NCBI RefSeq assembly: GCF_005877905.1
Contig: NZ_SWDV01000031.1
Location: forward strand, 1-64,000
Direction of reading: 5' to 3'
Origin: Pseudomonas nicosulfuronedens
GTDB lineage: Bacteria; Pseudomonadota; Gammaproteobacteria; Pseudomonadales; Pseudomonadaceae
Length of the DNA: 64,000 nucleotides
A program made the translations under genes and the position numbers. Of the stretch, positions 1-8,073 are shown piece after piece. Under the pieces are notes generated by a model. It ran no database searches. It saw only the letters and a list, made by a program, of their open reading frames with translations, and was not told the origin of the DNA. Every line of letters begins with the position of its first letter. Positions within the stretch are counted from its first letter, which is position 1.

Positions 1-203
1 TCGAAGAACGGGGTGGACTAGACCGCTGGCTAGTTCATGTCAATCCCATTGATCGGGAAATCCTCGTGCTCCGATTTGTTGCGGAACTGGAGTTCCAGGA
101 AATCGCCGACATCATGCACATGGGGCTTAGCGCCACGAAGATGCGCTACAAACGTGCACTCGATCGAATGAGAGAAAAGTTTTCGAATGTGACGGAATCT
201 TAG
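1..203 (+). CDS. sigX: ECF sigma factor SigX, C-terminal part (5' cut by window edge)
   Basis: The reading frame entering from the left ends at TAG 201-203 and encodes about 66 residues. They contain the pattern REILVLRF, then EIADIM and KMRYKRALDRM, which is sigma region 4 (the helix-turn-helix that reads the -35 element). Position directly upstream of oprF on the same strand identifies it as SigX, an extracytoplasmic-function sigma factor linked to envelope homeostasis and oprF expression in Pseudomonas. Region 2 lies outside the window, so identity rests on region 4 and context. Confidence 0.9.
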   Translation, partial: EERGGLDRWLVHVNPIDREILVLRFVAELEFQEIADIMHMGLSATKMRYKRALDRMREKFSNVTES

Positions 204-230
204 TCCGGGAAATATTGTCTCTCTGTTTGG

Positions 231-284
231 CAAGTTCTGATAAACTTGCCACCCAAGTTGTACGGCCTATGGTTAGGACAACTT
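231..284 (+). promoter_or_regulatory. Competing hairpins in the sigX-oprF intergenic region
   Basis: Four short complementary segments lie in series: CAAGTT (231-236), AACTTG (243-248), CAAGTT (254-259) and ACAACTT (278-284). Segment 2 can pair with 1 or 3. Segment 3, extended to AAGTTGT (255-261), can instead pair with 4, and CCTA 266-269 with TAGG 274-277 continues that stem. The structures exclude one another and end 28 nt before the oprF start. Regulation is inferred; only the complementarity is seen. Confidence 0.45.
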
Positions 285-312
285 ATTGACCACCAAGATG
301 GGGATTTAACGG

Positions 313-1371
313 ATGAAACTGAAGAACACCTTAGGCGTCGTAGTTGGCTCGCTGATCGCCACCGCCGCTGTCAATGCCTTCGCTCAAGGCCAGGGCGCCG
401 TCGAAGTCGAAGCATTCGGCAAGCGCTACTTCACCGACAGCACCCGCAACATGAAGAACGCGGACCTGTACGGCGGCTCCGTTGGTTACTTCCTGACCGA
501 CGACGTCGAGCTGGCTCTGTCCTACGGTGAGTACCACGACGTACGTGGCACCTACGAGACCGGCAACAAGAAGGTCCATGGCAACCTGAGCACTCTGGAC
601 GCCATCTACCACTTCGGCACTCCGGGTGCTGGCAACCTGCGTCCGTACGTTTCCGCCGGCGTTGGCCACCAGAGCCTGACCAACATCAACTCCGACAACG
701 GTGGCCGTCAGAACCTGACCATGGCCATGGTCGGTACCGGTCTGAAGTACTACTTCACCGAAAACTTCTACGCCAAAGCCAGCCTCGACGGCCAGTACGG
801 CCTGGAGAAGCGTGACAACGGTCACCAGGGCGAGTGGATGGCTGGCCTGGGCGTCGGCATGAACTTCGGCGGCGGCGCCAAGCCGGCCCCGGCTCCCGAG
901 CCGGTTGCTGAAGTCTGCTCCGACTCCGACAACGATGGCGTCTGCGACAACGTCGACAAGTGCCCGAACACCCCGGCCAACGTCACCGTTGACGCCAACG
1001 GCTGCCCGGCTGTTGCCGAAGTCGTTCGCGTTCAGCTGGACGTGAAGTTCGACTTCGACAAGTCCAAGGTTAAAGAGAACAGCTACGCTGACATCAAAAA
1101 CCTGGCTGACTTCATGAAGCAGTACCCGTCCACCTCCACCACCGTTGAAGGCCACACCGACTCCGTCGGCACCGACGCCTACAACCAGAAGCTGTCCGAG
1201 CGTCGTGCCAACGCCGTTCGTGACGTACTGGTCAACGAGTACGGTGTTGAAGGCGGCCGCGTAAACGCTGTTGGTTACGGTGAGTCCCGTCCGGTTGCTG
1301 ACAACGCAACCGCCGAAGGCCGCGCTGTTAACCGCCGCGTAGAAGCCGAAGTAGAAGCCCAAGCCAAGTAA
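313..1371 (+). CDS. oprF: Major outer membrane porin OprF
   Basis: OprF is the main non-specific porin and peptidoglycan-anchoring protein of Pseudomonas. The 352-residue protein starts with a signal peptide (MKLKNTLG... ending at AFA-Q near residue 25). Next comes an N-terminal eight-stranded OmpA-type barrel to about residue 180. A proline/alanine hinge and a cysteine-containing loop (CSDSDNDGVCDNVDKC, TSP3-like) follow. The C-terminal OmpA domain has DFDKSKV, EGHTDSVG and LSERRANAV, the peptidoglycan-binding signature. ATG 313 follows a GGGGA-like Shine-Dalgarno. Strong codon bias fits a highly expressed gene. It follows sigX and is closed by a strong terminator. Confidence 0.98.
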   Translation: MKLKNTLGVVVGSLIATAAVNAFAQGQGAVEVEAFGKRYFTDSTRNMKNADLYGGSVGYFLTDDVELALSYGEYHDVRGTYETGNKKVHGNLSTLDAIYHFGTPGAGNLRPYVSAGVGHQSLTNINSDNGGRQNLTMAMVGTGLKYYFTENFYAKASLDGQYGLEKRDNGHQGEWMAGLGVGMNFGGGAKPAPAPEPVAEVCSDSDNDGVCDNVDKCPNTPANVTVDANGCPAVAEVVRVQLDVKFDFDKSKVKENSYADIKNLADFMKQYPSTSTTVEGHTDSVGTDAYNQKLSERRANAVRDVLVNEYGVEGGRVNAVGYGESRPVADNATAEGRAVNRRVEAEVEAQAK

Positions 1372-1386
1372 TTGGTCTGAGCTGAC

Positions 1387-1416
1387 GAGAAAAACCCGGC
1401 CTAGGCCGGGTTTTTC
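1387..1416. terminator. Bidirectional terminator between oprF and cobA
   Basis: AAAACCCGGCC TA GGCCGGGTTTTT forms a near-perfect GC-rich stem with A and T tracts on both sides. It can end oprF on the plus strand and the nirB-nirD-nasC-cobA operon on the minus strand, as the two genes converge here. Confidence 0.92.
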
Positions 1417-1438
1417 TTTGCCTGCAGGAAAGTGAGCT

Positions 1439-2176
1439 TCAGGCGGTGCGAGCCAGGATTGCCTGCTGCGCAGCGGCTGCGACTTCGCCAATCACCAGGA
1501 TTGCCGGGCTCTTCAGGGCAAAGCGCTGGGCGTCGTCCAGCATGCTGGCGAGTTGGGAGCGGTACTCGCGTTGGGTGGGCAGGGAAGCGCTCTCGATCAT
1601 CGCCACCGGCGTGCCGGCAGCCATGCCACCGTCGAGCAGGCCGTCGCGGATTTCCGCCAGTTTTGCCACGCCCATGTACACCACCAGCGTTGTGCCGCCC
1701 TCGGCCAGACCACGCCAGTTCAACGGGCTGTCGTCCTGGGTGTGCGCTGTTACCAGGGTCACGCCCCGGCTGATGCCGCGCAGGGTCACGGAGATGCCGC
1801 ACTGGGTCGCGGCTGCCAGCCCGGCGGTGATGCCATTGACCAGTTCGCAGTCGATGCCGCGCGCAGTTAGCCAGTCGGCTTCTTCGCCGCCACGGCCGAA
1901 GATGCACGGGTCGCCGCCTTTCAGGCGTGCCACGCGGCGCCCCTGGCGGGCGTAGCGCAGCATCAGGCGGTGGATGAAGTCCTGCGGTGTAGAGCGGCAG
2001 CCGCCGCGTTTGCCGACGGAAATCACCCGCGCTGAAGGGCAGTGCTCCAGTACCGCGGGGTTCACCAGGTCGTCGATGAGGACCACGTCGGCCTGAGCCA
2101 TCGCACGGACGGCCTTCAGGGTCAGCAGTTCCGGATCGCCGGGGCCGGCGCCGATCAGCCAGACTTTTCCACTCAT
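1439..2176 (-). CDS. cobA: Uroporphyrinogen-III C-methyltransferase (SUMT)
   Basis: SUMT methylates uroporphyrinogen III twice with SAM to precorrin-2, the precursor of siroheme and cobalamin. The 245-residue protein has the SUMT N-terminal signature GAGPGDPELLTLKA (about residues 9-22), the SAM-binding GGDPCIFGRGGEE and the later GITAGLAA segment. The length is normal for a monofunctional enzyme (no CysG dehydrogenase/chelatase domain). It is the last gene after nirB-nirD-nasC, 36 nt behind nasC. This fits supplying siroheme to NirB, so it is probably co-induced with nitrite reductase. ATG 2176 has a GAGGAG Shine-Dalgarno. Confidence 0.96.
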   Translation of the reverse strand: MSGKVWLIGAGPGDPELLTLKAVRAMAQADVVLIDDLVNPAVLEHCPSARVISVGKRGGCRSTPQDFIHRLMLRYARQGRRVARLKGGDPCIFGRGGEEADWLTARGIDCELVNGITAGLAAATQCGISVTLRGISRGVTLVTAHTQDDSPLNWRGLAEGGTTLVVYMGVAKLAEIRDGLLDGGMAAGTPVAMIESASLPTQREYRSQLASMLDDAQRFALKSPAILVIGEVAAAAQQAILARTA

Positions 2177-2212
2177 GTCGTTCTCCTCGGGCTGCCGTCT
2201 TCGCGGCTTGGT

Positions 2213-4927
2213 TCAGGCTGTCGCCGCCAGCGGTTTTTGGGCCAACAGGCGCTTGATTTCCGGTACGCAGGAGCCGCAGGCGGTCCCGCACTTGAGTTCG
2301 CATTTCAGACCTTCGAGGTCCAGGCCCTTGTCGATACCGGCCTGGATACGGCTCTGGCTGACGTTCAGGCAGTTGCAGAGTGTCTTGTCTGCTGCCGCGC
2401 CAGCCTTGCCGGGGGCCGCGCTGAGCGGTGCGAGCAGCCAGCGGCGCAGTTCCTGGTCGGCACGGCCTTCCTTCCAAAGCTCGCGTAGCCAGGCGCGGGC
2501 AGCGGTTTCGCCGGCCAGCCGCAGCGAGACAATTCGTGACTGCTCGATACGCACGCGTTTGCCCACGGTGCGGCGCGGGTCGTCATAGGCCATGACCGGT
2601 CCATCGCCGAGGTCCAGCAGGGCGTCTATGCGGGCCAGCCAGTCCGCACTGGGGGCCTCATGGTGCGCGGCACGGATCACCAGCGCCGGGCGCTCGCGGC
2701 CGATGGGGCTGAAGCTGGCGTAGCGCAGGTCTTCGAAAAGCGGGCGCAAGGCGTCGAAGCGTTTCTGTACGTTGCCTTCCACCAGGGCGAAGAACTGCCA
2801 GGACAGCTCGATGCGGCTGACTTCCACCGTGGCGTGTTTCAGCTCGGGTTGGCGGGACAGCGGGTCTACCGCCGGCAGGGTCAGCACATTGATGCCCAGA
2901 CCCTTGAGGTAGCGGTCGCCCCAGTGCATCGGCAGGAAGGCCTGGCCGGGGCGCAGTCGGTCGTCTGCCTGTACCGGCAGCACCAGTTCGCCACGGCGGC
3001 TATGCAGGCGCACCAATTGGCCGTCGCTGATGCGTCGGCGGCGCAGCTCGTCCGGGTGCAGGCCGAGTATGGCTTCTTCCACGTGGCCGAACAGTTGGGG
3101 AGCCGTGCCGGTACGGGTCATGCCGTGCCATTGATCGCGCAGGCGACCGGTGTTGAGGATCAGCGGGTAACGCGCATCACGCTTTTCCTTCGGGGCGCGG
3201 TAGGGCTCAGCGATCAGCCGGGCGCGGCCATTGGCGGTGGGGAACTGTCCGTCGCCATACAGGCGCTCGGTGCCTTGGGTTGCGCCGGCGCGGAAGGGCC
3301 ATTGCTGCGGGCCACGGGTGTCCAGCAGTGCGTAGTCGATACCGGACAGATCAAGATCACGTTCACGGGTCAGCAGCTTGTACTCGTCGAACAGCGCGGA
3401 CGGTGAGCCGAAGTCGAACAGGCTGCTTTCGCCGGGTCGCAGGTGTTGTTCCAGGCGGCGGGCGAAGTCGCAGACGATGTTCCAGTCCGCCCGGGCCTCG
3501 CCGATCGCCGGAATGGCCGGGCGCACGTGGCTGATGCGACGTTCGGAGTTGGTCACCGTGCCTTCCTTCTCGCCCCAGCTGGCGGCCGGAAGCAGCAGGT
3601 CGGCGTACTGGCAGGTCTCACTGGTGGTGAAGGCTTCCTGGACGATGACGAAGGGGCAGGTTGCCAGGGCTTCGCGCACGCGGGTCTGGTCCGGCAGCGA
3701 TTGTGCCGGGTTGGTGCAGGCGATCCACAGGGCCTTGATGCGCCCGTCGCGTACTGCGTCGAAGAGCTCGATGGCGCTCAGGCCGGGACTTTCCGGCAGC
3801 CGTTCGACGCCCCAGTAGGCAGCCACTTCGGCACGATGTTCAACGTTTGCAGCCTCGCGGTGGCCAGGCAGCAAGTTGGACAGGCTGCCGGTCTCGCGGC
3901 CGCCCATGGCGTTGGGCTGGCCAGTGAGGGAGAAGGGGCCGGCGCCGGGGCGGCCGATCTGCCCGGTGGCCAGGTGCAGGTTGATCAGCGCACTGTTCTT
4001 CGCGCTGCCGGCGGTGGACTGGTTAAGTCCCATGCACCAGAGCGACAGGACGGACGGCGACTGGCCGATCCACTGGGCCGCACGCTGCAGGTCATCGACT
4101 GCGATGCCACAGATTTCCGCCACGGCCAGCGGGCCGTAGTCACGCACCAGGGCTTTGAGCTCATCCAGGCCGTCGGTGTGGGCGTCGATGAAAGCCCGGT
4201 CGATCCAGCCTTCCCAGAGCAGGATGTGCAGGATGCCGTGGAACAGCGCGACGTCGGTGCCGGGCAGGATCGCCAGGTGCAGGTCGGCCGCCTCGGCCGT
4301 GTCGGTGACGCGCGGGTCGATGACGATCAGCTTCATCTCCGGGCGCCGTGCGCGGGCCTCTTCCAGGCGGCGGAACAGCACCGGGTGCGCGTAGGCCATG
4401 TTGCTGCCGGCGATCAACACGCAGTCGGCCAGTTCGATGTCTTCGTAGCTGCAGGGCGGGGCGTCGGCGCCCAGGCTGCGCTTGTAGCCGACCACCGCCG
4501 AGGACATGCACAGGCGCGAGTTGCTGTCGATGTTGTTGGTGCCGACCAAGGCGCGGGCGAGCTTGTTGAAGGCGTAGTAGTCCTCGGTCAGCAACTGGCC
4601 GGAGACGTAGAAGGCCACGCTGTCCGGCCCGTGCTCGCGAAGGGTTTCGGCGAAGACGCCAGCGGCATGTTCCAGCGCGGTGTCCCAGTCGGTTCGGGTG
4701 CGCGACAGGCCCTTGCCCAGGCGTAGCTCCGGGAATTGCGCGCGGGCATCGGCATCGCCGGTCAGGTGCAGGGTCGAGCCCTTGCTGCACAGGCGGCCGA
4801 AGTTGGCCGGATGCTGCGGGTCGCCCTGCACGCCCAGGATGCGCTCGTCGTCGTGCTCGATCAGTACACCGCAACCCACGCCGCAGTAGCAGCAGGTCGA
4901 TGCGGTAGTGCGACGGTTATGGGGCAT
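2213..4927 (-). CDS. nasC: Assimilatory nitrate reductase catalytic subunit
   Basis: This cytoplasmic molybdenum enzyme reduces nitrate to nitrite for assimilation. The 904-residue protein begins with a [4Fe-4S] motif (CCYCGVGC, then LCSKGS). The molybdopterin oxidoreductase domain follows, then the molydopterin dinucleotide-binding domain around residues 570-690. A C-terminal BFD-like [2Fe-2S] domain has LCNCLNVS and CGTACGSC. The start at 4927 is chosen because MPHNRR directly precedes the Fe-S motif and has a GAGG Shine-Dalgarno; upstream extension would run into nirD. It lies 35 nt behind nirD. The symbol varies: PAO1 lists this gene as PA1779, and other systems call it nasA or narB. Confidence 0.94.
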   Translation of the reverse strand: MPHNRRTTASTCCYCGVGCGVLIEHDDERILGVQGDPQHPANFGRLCSKGSTLHLTGDADARAQFPELRLGKGLSRTRTDWDTALEHAAGVFAETLREHGPDSVAFYVSGQLLTEDYYAFNKLARALVGTNNIDSNSRLCMSSAVVGYKRSLGADAPPCSYEDIELADCVLIAGSNMAYAHPVLFRRLEEARARRPEMKLIVIDPRVTDTAEAADLHLAILPGTDVALFHGILHILLWEGWIDRAFIDAHTDGLDELKALVRDYGPLAVAEICGIAVDDLQRAAQWIGQSPSVLSLWCMGLNQSTAGSAKNSALINLHLATGQIGRPGAGPFSLTGQPNAMGGRETGSLSNLLPGHREAANVEHRAEVAAYWGVERLPESPGLSAIELFDAVRDGRIKALWIACTNPAQSLPDQTRVREALATCPFVIVQEAFTTSETCQYADLLLPAASWGEKEGTVTNSERRISHVRPAIPAIGEARADWNIVCDFARRLEQHLRPGESSLFDFGSPSALFDEYKLLTRERDLDLSGIDYALLDTRGPQQWPFRAGATQGTERLYGDGQFPTANGRARLIAEPYRAPKEKRDARYPLILNTGRLRDQWHGMTRTGTAPQLFGHVEEAILGLHPDELRRRRISDGQLVRLHSRRGELVLPVQADDRLRPGQAFLPMHWGDRYLKGLGINVLTLPAVDPLSRQPELKHATVEVSRIELSWQFFALVEGNVQKRFDALRPLFEDLRYASFSPIGRERPALVIRAAHHEAPSADWLARIDALLDLGDGPVMAYDDPRRTVGKRVRIEQSRIVSLRLAGETAARAWLRELWKEGRADQELRRWLLAPLSAAPGKAGAAADKTLCNCLNVSQSRIQAGIDKGLDLEGLKCELKCGTACGSCVPEIKRLLAQKPLAATA

Positions 4928-4962
4928 GGCGCAGCCTCGCTCTGAATCGGAAGCAGGGAAAA

Positions 4963-5292
4963 TCAGGCGCAGTGGGCGAGGTTGTCGCGCAGGGCCAGCA
5001 GCACGCGCCCATCCGTGACCTTCACCTCGTGGCGATGGGCGCAACCCTGGTCGGGGGCCACGGCTTCGCCGCTGGCCAGTTCGATCTGCCAGTTATGCAG
5101 CGGGCAGGCCACGCGCTTGCCATAGATCAGGCCCTGGGACAGCGGGCCGCCCTTGTGCGGGCAGCGGTCGTCGAGGGCGAAGACCTCATCATCGGAGGTA
5201 CGGAAGATCGCGATATCGCCCTGGGGGCCGGCGATGACGCGCGAGCCCAGTGGGTTGATGTCGTCCAGGGCGCAGATGTCGATCCAGTTCAT
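4963..5292 (-). CDS. nirD: NADH-nitrite reductase small subunit (Rieske type)
   Basis: NirD is the small partner of the siroheme nitrite reductase NirB, which reduces nitrite to ammonium with NADH in the cytoplasm. The 109-residue protein is a Rieske-like fold with CPHKGG and ACPLHNW, so the two Cys-His ligand pairs are kept here, whereas some NirD proteins have lost them. The start at 5292 (MNWIDIC) fits the usual NirD length. nirB lies 56 nt upstream and nasC 35 nt downstream, in one operon. Confidence 0.95.
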   Translation of the reverse strand: MNWIDICALDDINPLGSRVIAGPQGDIAIFRTSDDEVFALDDRCPHKGGPLSQGLIYGKRVACPLHNWQIELASGEAVAPDQGCAHRHEVKVTDGRVLLALRDNLAHCA

Positions 5293-5348
5293 GGGGTGTC
5301 TCCGGCAAACGGGTAGTAGGGGCCTCGATGACGGGGCCCGGCGGGCAC

Positions 5349-7799
5349 TCAGGCGGGTTCCAGCTGTTTGAGGGGAATCCGTTCGAACTCCTTCTTCAGC
5401 GGCTGCTGGGTGATGCGCTCCTGCCATGGGTCCTGCTCCAGCGACAGGGAGAACTGCAGGCGGGCGTTGAGGGCCTGTCGGTTATCCGCGTCCTCCAGCA
5501 CGGCCTTCTTGATGCGCTCCATGCCGACGCGCTGCAGGTAATGCACGGTGCGTTCGAGGTAGAAGGCTTCCTCACGGTAGAGCTGCAGGAAGGCGCCGCT
5601 GTACTCGCGGACTTCGTCGGAGGTCTTGAGCTTGACGAAGAATTCCGCCACCTCGGTCTTGATCCCGCCATTGCCGCCGATGTACAGCTCCCAGCCCGAG
5701 TCCACACCGATGATGCCGATGTCCTTGATGCCGGCCTCGGCGCAGTTGCGCGGGCAGCCGGAGACGGCGAGCTTGACCTTGTGCGGCGACCACATGTTGA
5801 ACAGGTCGTGCTCCAGGTCGATGCCCAGCTGGGTCGAGTTCTGCGTGCCGAAGCGGCAGAACTCGCTGCCCACGCAGGTCTTCACGGTGCGGATGGACTT
5901 GCCGTAGGCATGCCCGGAGGGCATGTCCAGTTCCTTCCAGATCGCCGGCAGGTCGTCCTTCCTGATGCCGAGCAGGTCGATGCGCTGGCCGCCGGTGACC
6001 TTGACCATGGGCACCTGGTACTTGTCAGCGACGTCGGCGATGCGCCGCAGTTCGGCGGCGTTGGTGACGCCGCCCCACATGCGCGGGACTACCGAGTAGG
6101 TGCCGTCCTTCTGGATGTTGGCGTGGGCGCGCTCGTTGATCAGGCGCGACTGCGGGTCGTCCTTGGCCTCGCCCGGCCAGGTGGAGATCAGGTAGTAGTT
6201 CAGCGCGGGGCGGCAGGTGGCGCAGCCGTCCGGGGTACGCCAGTCCATGAAGCGCATGGCGCTGCTCAGGGTGACCAGGTGATGGTCGCGGATCGCCTGG
6301 CGTACCTGGCCGTGGTTGAGGTCGCTGCAGCCGCAGATGGCTTTTTCGCTCTTGGGCTTCACGTCCGCCGCACCGCCCACGGTGCTGATCAGGATCTGCT
6401 CCACCAAGCCGGCGCAGGAGCCGCAGGAGCTGGCGGCCTTGGTGTGTTTCTTCACCTCGTCGACGCTGAACAGGCCGTTTTCCTGGATCGCCTTGACGAT
6501 GGTGCCCTTGCACACGCCGTTGCAGCCGCAGACTTCGGCGGTGTCGGGCATGTTCGCCGCGCTGTTCTGGCCCTGGTGGCCGACATCGCCGATGCTGCTC
6601 TCGCCGAACATCAGGTGGTCGCGGATTTCGCCGACGTTGTGGTTCTCGCGGATCTGCCGGAAGTACCAGCCGCCATCGGCGGTGTCGCCGTAGAGGCAGG
6701 CGCCGACCAGGACGTCGTCCTTGATCACCAGCTTCTTGTACACGCCGCCGATGGGGTCGGAGAGGGTGATGGTCTCGGTGCCTTCGCCGCCCATGAACTG
6801 GCCGGCGGAGAACAGGTCGATGCCGGTGACCTTGAGCTTGGTGGAGGTCACCGAACCCTGGTAGCGGGCGAAGCCGAGCATGGCCAGGTGGTTGGCGCAG
6901 ACCTTGGCCTGCTCGAACAGCGGCGCCACCAGGCCGTAGGCGATGCCGCGGTGGCTGGCACACTCGCCCAGGGCGTAGATGCGCGGGTCATAGGTCTGCA
7001 GGGTGTCGTTGACCAGGATGCCGCGGTTGCAGGGCAGGCCGGTCTTCTCCGCCAGTTCGGTGTTCGGGCGGATGCCCGCGGCCATCACCACCAGGTCGGC
7101 GGCGATCACTTCGCCGTCCTTGAAGCGGATGGCGCAGACGCGGCCGCTGCCGTCGTCGATCAGTTCTTCGGTGTGGGTGTTCAGGCGAAAGTGGATGCCG
7201 CGCGATTCCAGCGCTTCCTGCAGCAGCTTGCCGGCGGTGCGGTCCAGCTGACGCTCCAGCAGCCAGTCGGAGAGGTGCACCACGGTGACGTCCATGCCGC
7301 GCTGCTTGAGGCCGTTGGCCGCTTCCAGGCCGAGCAGGCCGCCGCCGATGACCACCGCGTGGCTGTGGGTGCCCGCGGTGTCGATCATGGTCTGGGTGTC
7401 GGCGATATCGCGGTAGCCGATCACGCCCTGCAGGCGGCTGCCCGGCACCGGCAGGATGAAGGGGTTGGAGCCGGTGGCGATGAGCAGGCGATCGTACTCG
7501 GCCTCGGTGCCGTCTTCGGCGTAGACCTTGCGGCGATGACGGTCGATGCGGGTGACCTTGCGGTTGAGCAGCAGGCGGATGCCGTTCTCGCTGTACCAGT
7601 TGAGGTCGTTGAGGACGATGTCCTCGAAGGCCTGTTCGCCAGCCAGCACGGGGGAGAGCAGGATGCGGTTGTAGTTGGGGTGCGGCTCGGCGCCGAATAC
7701 GGTGATGTCGTAGAGGTCCGGTGCGATCTTCAGCAGTTCTTCCAGGGTCCGCACACCGGCCATGCCGTTGCCGATCAGTACGAGCTTGAGCTTCTTCAT
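5349..7799 (-). CDS. nirB: NADH-nitrite reductase large subunit
   Basis: NirB transfers electrons from NADH through FAD and iron-sulfur centres to siroheme for six-electron reduction of nitrite to ammonium. The 816-residue protein has an N-terminal FAD/NAD(P) domain (GNGMAG at about 10, second dinucleotide motif VVIGGGLLGLEAA). A BFD-type [2Fe-2S] domain follows (VCGCNGVC, SSCGSC), then a second BFD-like repeat (ICGCSDL, GCATC). The sulfite/nitrite reductase domains carry the siroheme-[4Fe-4S] ligands TCVGSEFCRFG and SGCPRNC. All metal-binding motifs are intact. It is first in the nirB-nirD-nasC-cobA operon, preceded by a sigma-54 promoter and a NasT-type leader. Confidence 0.97.
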   Translation of the reverse strand: MKKLKLVLIGNGMAGVRTLEELLKIAPDLYDITVFGAEPHPNYNRILLSPVLAGEQAFEDIVLNDLNWYSENGIRLLLNRKVTRIDRHRRKVYAEDGTEAEYDRLLIATGSNPFILPVPGSRLQGVIGYRDIADTQTMIDTAGTHSHAVVIGGGLLGLEAANGLKQRGMDVTVVHLSDWLLERQLDRTAGKLLQEALESRGIHFRLNTHTEELIDDGSGRVCAIRFKDGEVIAADLVVMAAGIRPNTELAEKTGLPCNRGILVNDTLQTYDPRIYALGECASHRGIAYGLVAPLFEQAKVCANHLAMLGFARYQGSVTSTKLKVTGIDLFSAGQFMGGEGTETITLSDPIGGVYKKLVIKDDVLVGACLYGDTADGGWYFRQIRENHNVGEIRDHLMFGESSIGDVGHQGQNSAANMPDTAEVCGCNGVCKGTIVKAIQENGLFSVDEVKKHTKAASSCGSCAGLVEQILISTVGGAADVKPKSEKAICGCSDLNHGQVRQAIRDHHLVTLSSAMRFMDWRTPDGCATCRPALNYYLISTWPGEAKDDPQSRLINERAHANIQKDGTYSVVPRMWGGVTNAAELRRIADVADKYQVPMVKVTGGQRIDLLGIRKDDLPAIWKELDMPSGHAYGKSIRTVKTCVGSEFCRFGTQNSTQLGIDLEHDLFNMWSPHKVKLAVSGCPRNCAEAGIKDIGIIGVDSGWELYIGGNGGIKTEVAEFFVKLKTSDEVREYSGAFLQLYREEAFYLERTVHYLQRVGMERIKKAVLEDADNRQALNARLQFSLSLEQDPWQERITQQPLKKEFERIPLKQLEPA

Positions 7800-7837
7800 G
7801 TCAGGGCTCCGTCACGCAAAGCTGAAACACGGAAAAC

Positions 7838-7878
7838 AAAAAAGGCGTCCCGCCGGTTACCCAGCGAGGACGCCTTTG
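7838..7878 (-). terminator. Attenuator terminator in the nirB leader
   Basis: On the minus strand AAAGGCGTCC pairs with GGACGCCTTT and is followed by a run of T. It lies about 40 nt before nirB and between the promoter and the gene, so it must be overridden for expression. Its 5' arm is shared with the last hexaloop hairpin (7868-7881), so the two cannot form together. Confidence 0.85.
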
Positions 7879-7922
7879 TCCAAGTCCCGTTCGATCGGGA
7901 AGTGCGAGCCTCTTCGTTGAGG
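7868..7922 (-). promoter_or_regulatory. NasT/ANTAR-type tandem hexaloop hairpins, nirB leader
   Basis: Read on the minus strand there are three stem-loops, each with a six-base loop carrying A at position 1 and G at position 4: CCTC-AACGAA-GAGG (7909-7922), TCCCG-ATCGAA-CGGGA (7885-7900) and GGAC-AAAGGC-GTCC (7868-7881). The last two are 3 nt apart and match the two-hairpin ANTAR target motif. The final one overlaps the terminator 5' arm. Antitermination in the nirBD leader has been reported in P. aeruginosa; the hairpin assignment here is from the sequence. Confidence 0.85.
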
Positions 7923-7954
7923 GACGCGCTTTTGTAGATTGTTGCCAGGGTTAT

Positions 7955-7970
7955 TGCAGGGGCTGTGCCA
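7955..7970 (-). promoter_or_regulatory. Sigma-54 promoter of the nirB operon
   Basis: TGGCACAGCCCCTGCA on the minus strand has GG and GC separated by 10 nt, and TGGCAC is the exact -24 consensus. It lies about 155 nt upstream of nirB and just before the attenuator. Nitrogen control through NtrC and RpoN is expected. A weak NtrC-like half-palindrome (TGCACTGCGGTGATGC) lies upstream at 8034-8049. Confidence 0.85.
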
Positions 7971-8073
7971 ACTTGCTCGGGCTCCGGTTTCCGGGGCTCT
8001 CAGCCGGCCTGTTCTAGCGGTTAGCCATTCTGCTGCACTGCGGTGATGCGTTCTGAACCGAACTGGTGCGCCT

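Noticed and set aside
5328..7937. Open frame of 869 codons on the plus strand opposite nirB
   Set aside because: It mirrors nirB with codon positions set by the GC-rich sense gene, has no recognisable domain and reads through the nirB leader. Similar antisense frames over acnB (15919-18255), glnS/cysS (23854-26385), tig/clpP (28445-30439) and ldcA (50255-52561) were rejected for the same reason.
8034..8049. NtrC binding site TGCACTGCGGTGATGC upstream of nirB
   Set aside because: Only about half of the TGCACC-N4-GGTGCA consensus matches. It is mentioned with the sigma-54 promoter but not strong enough as a separate feature.
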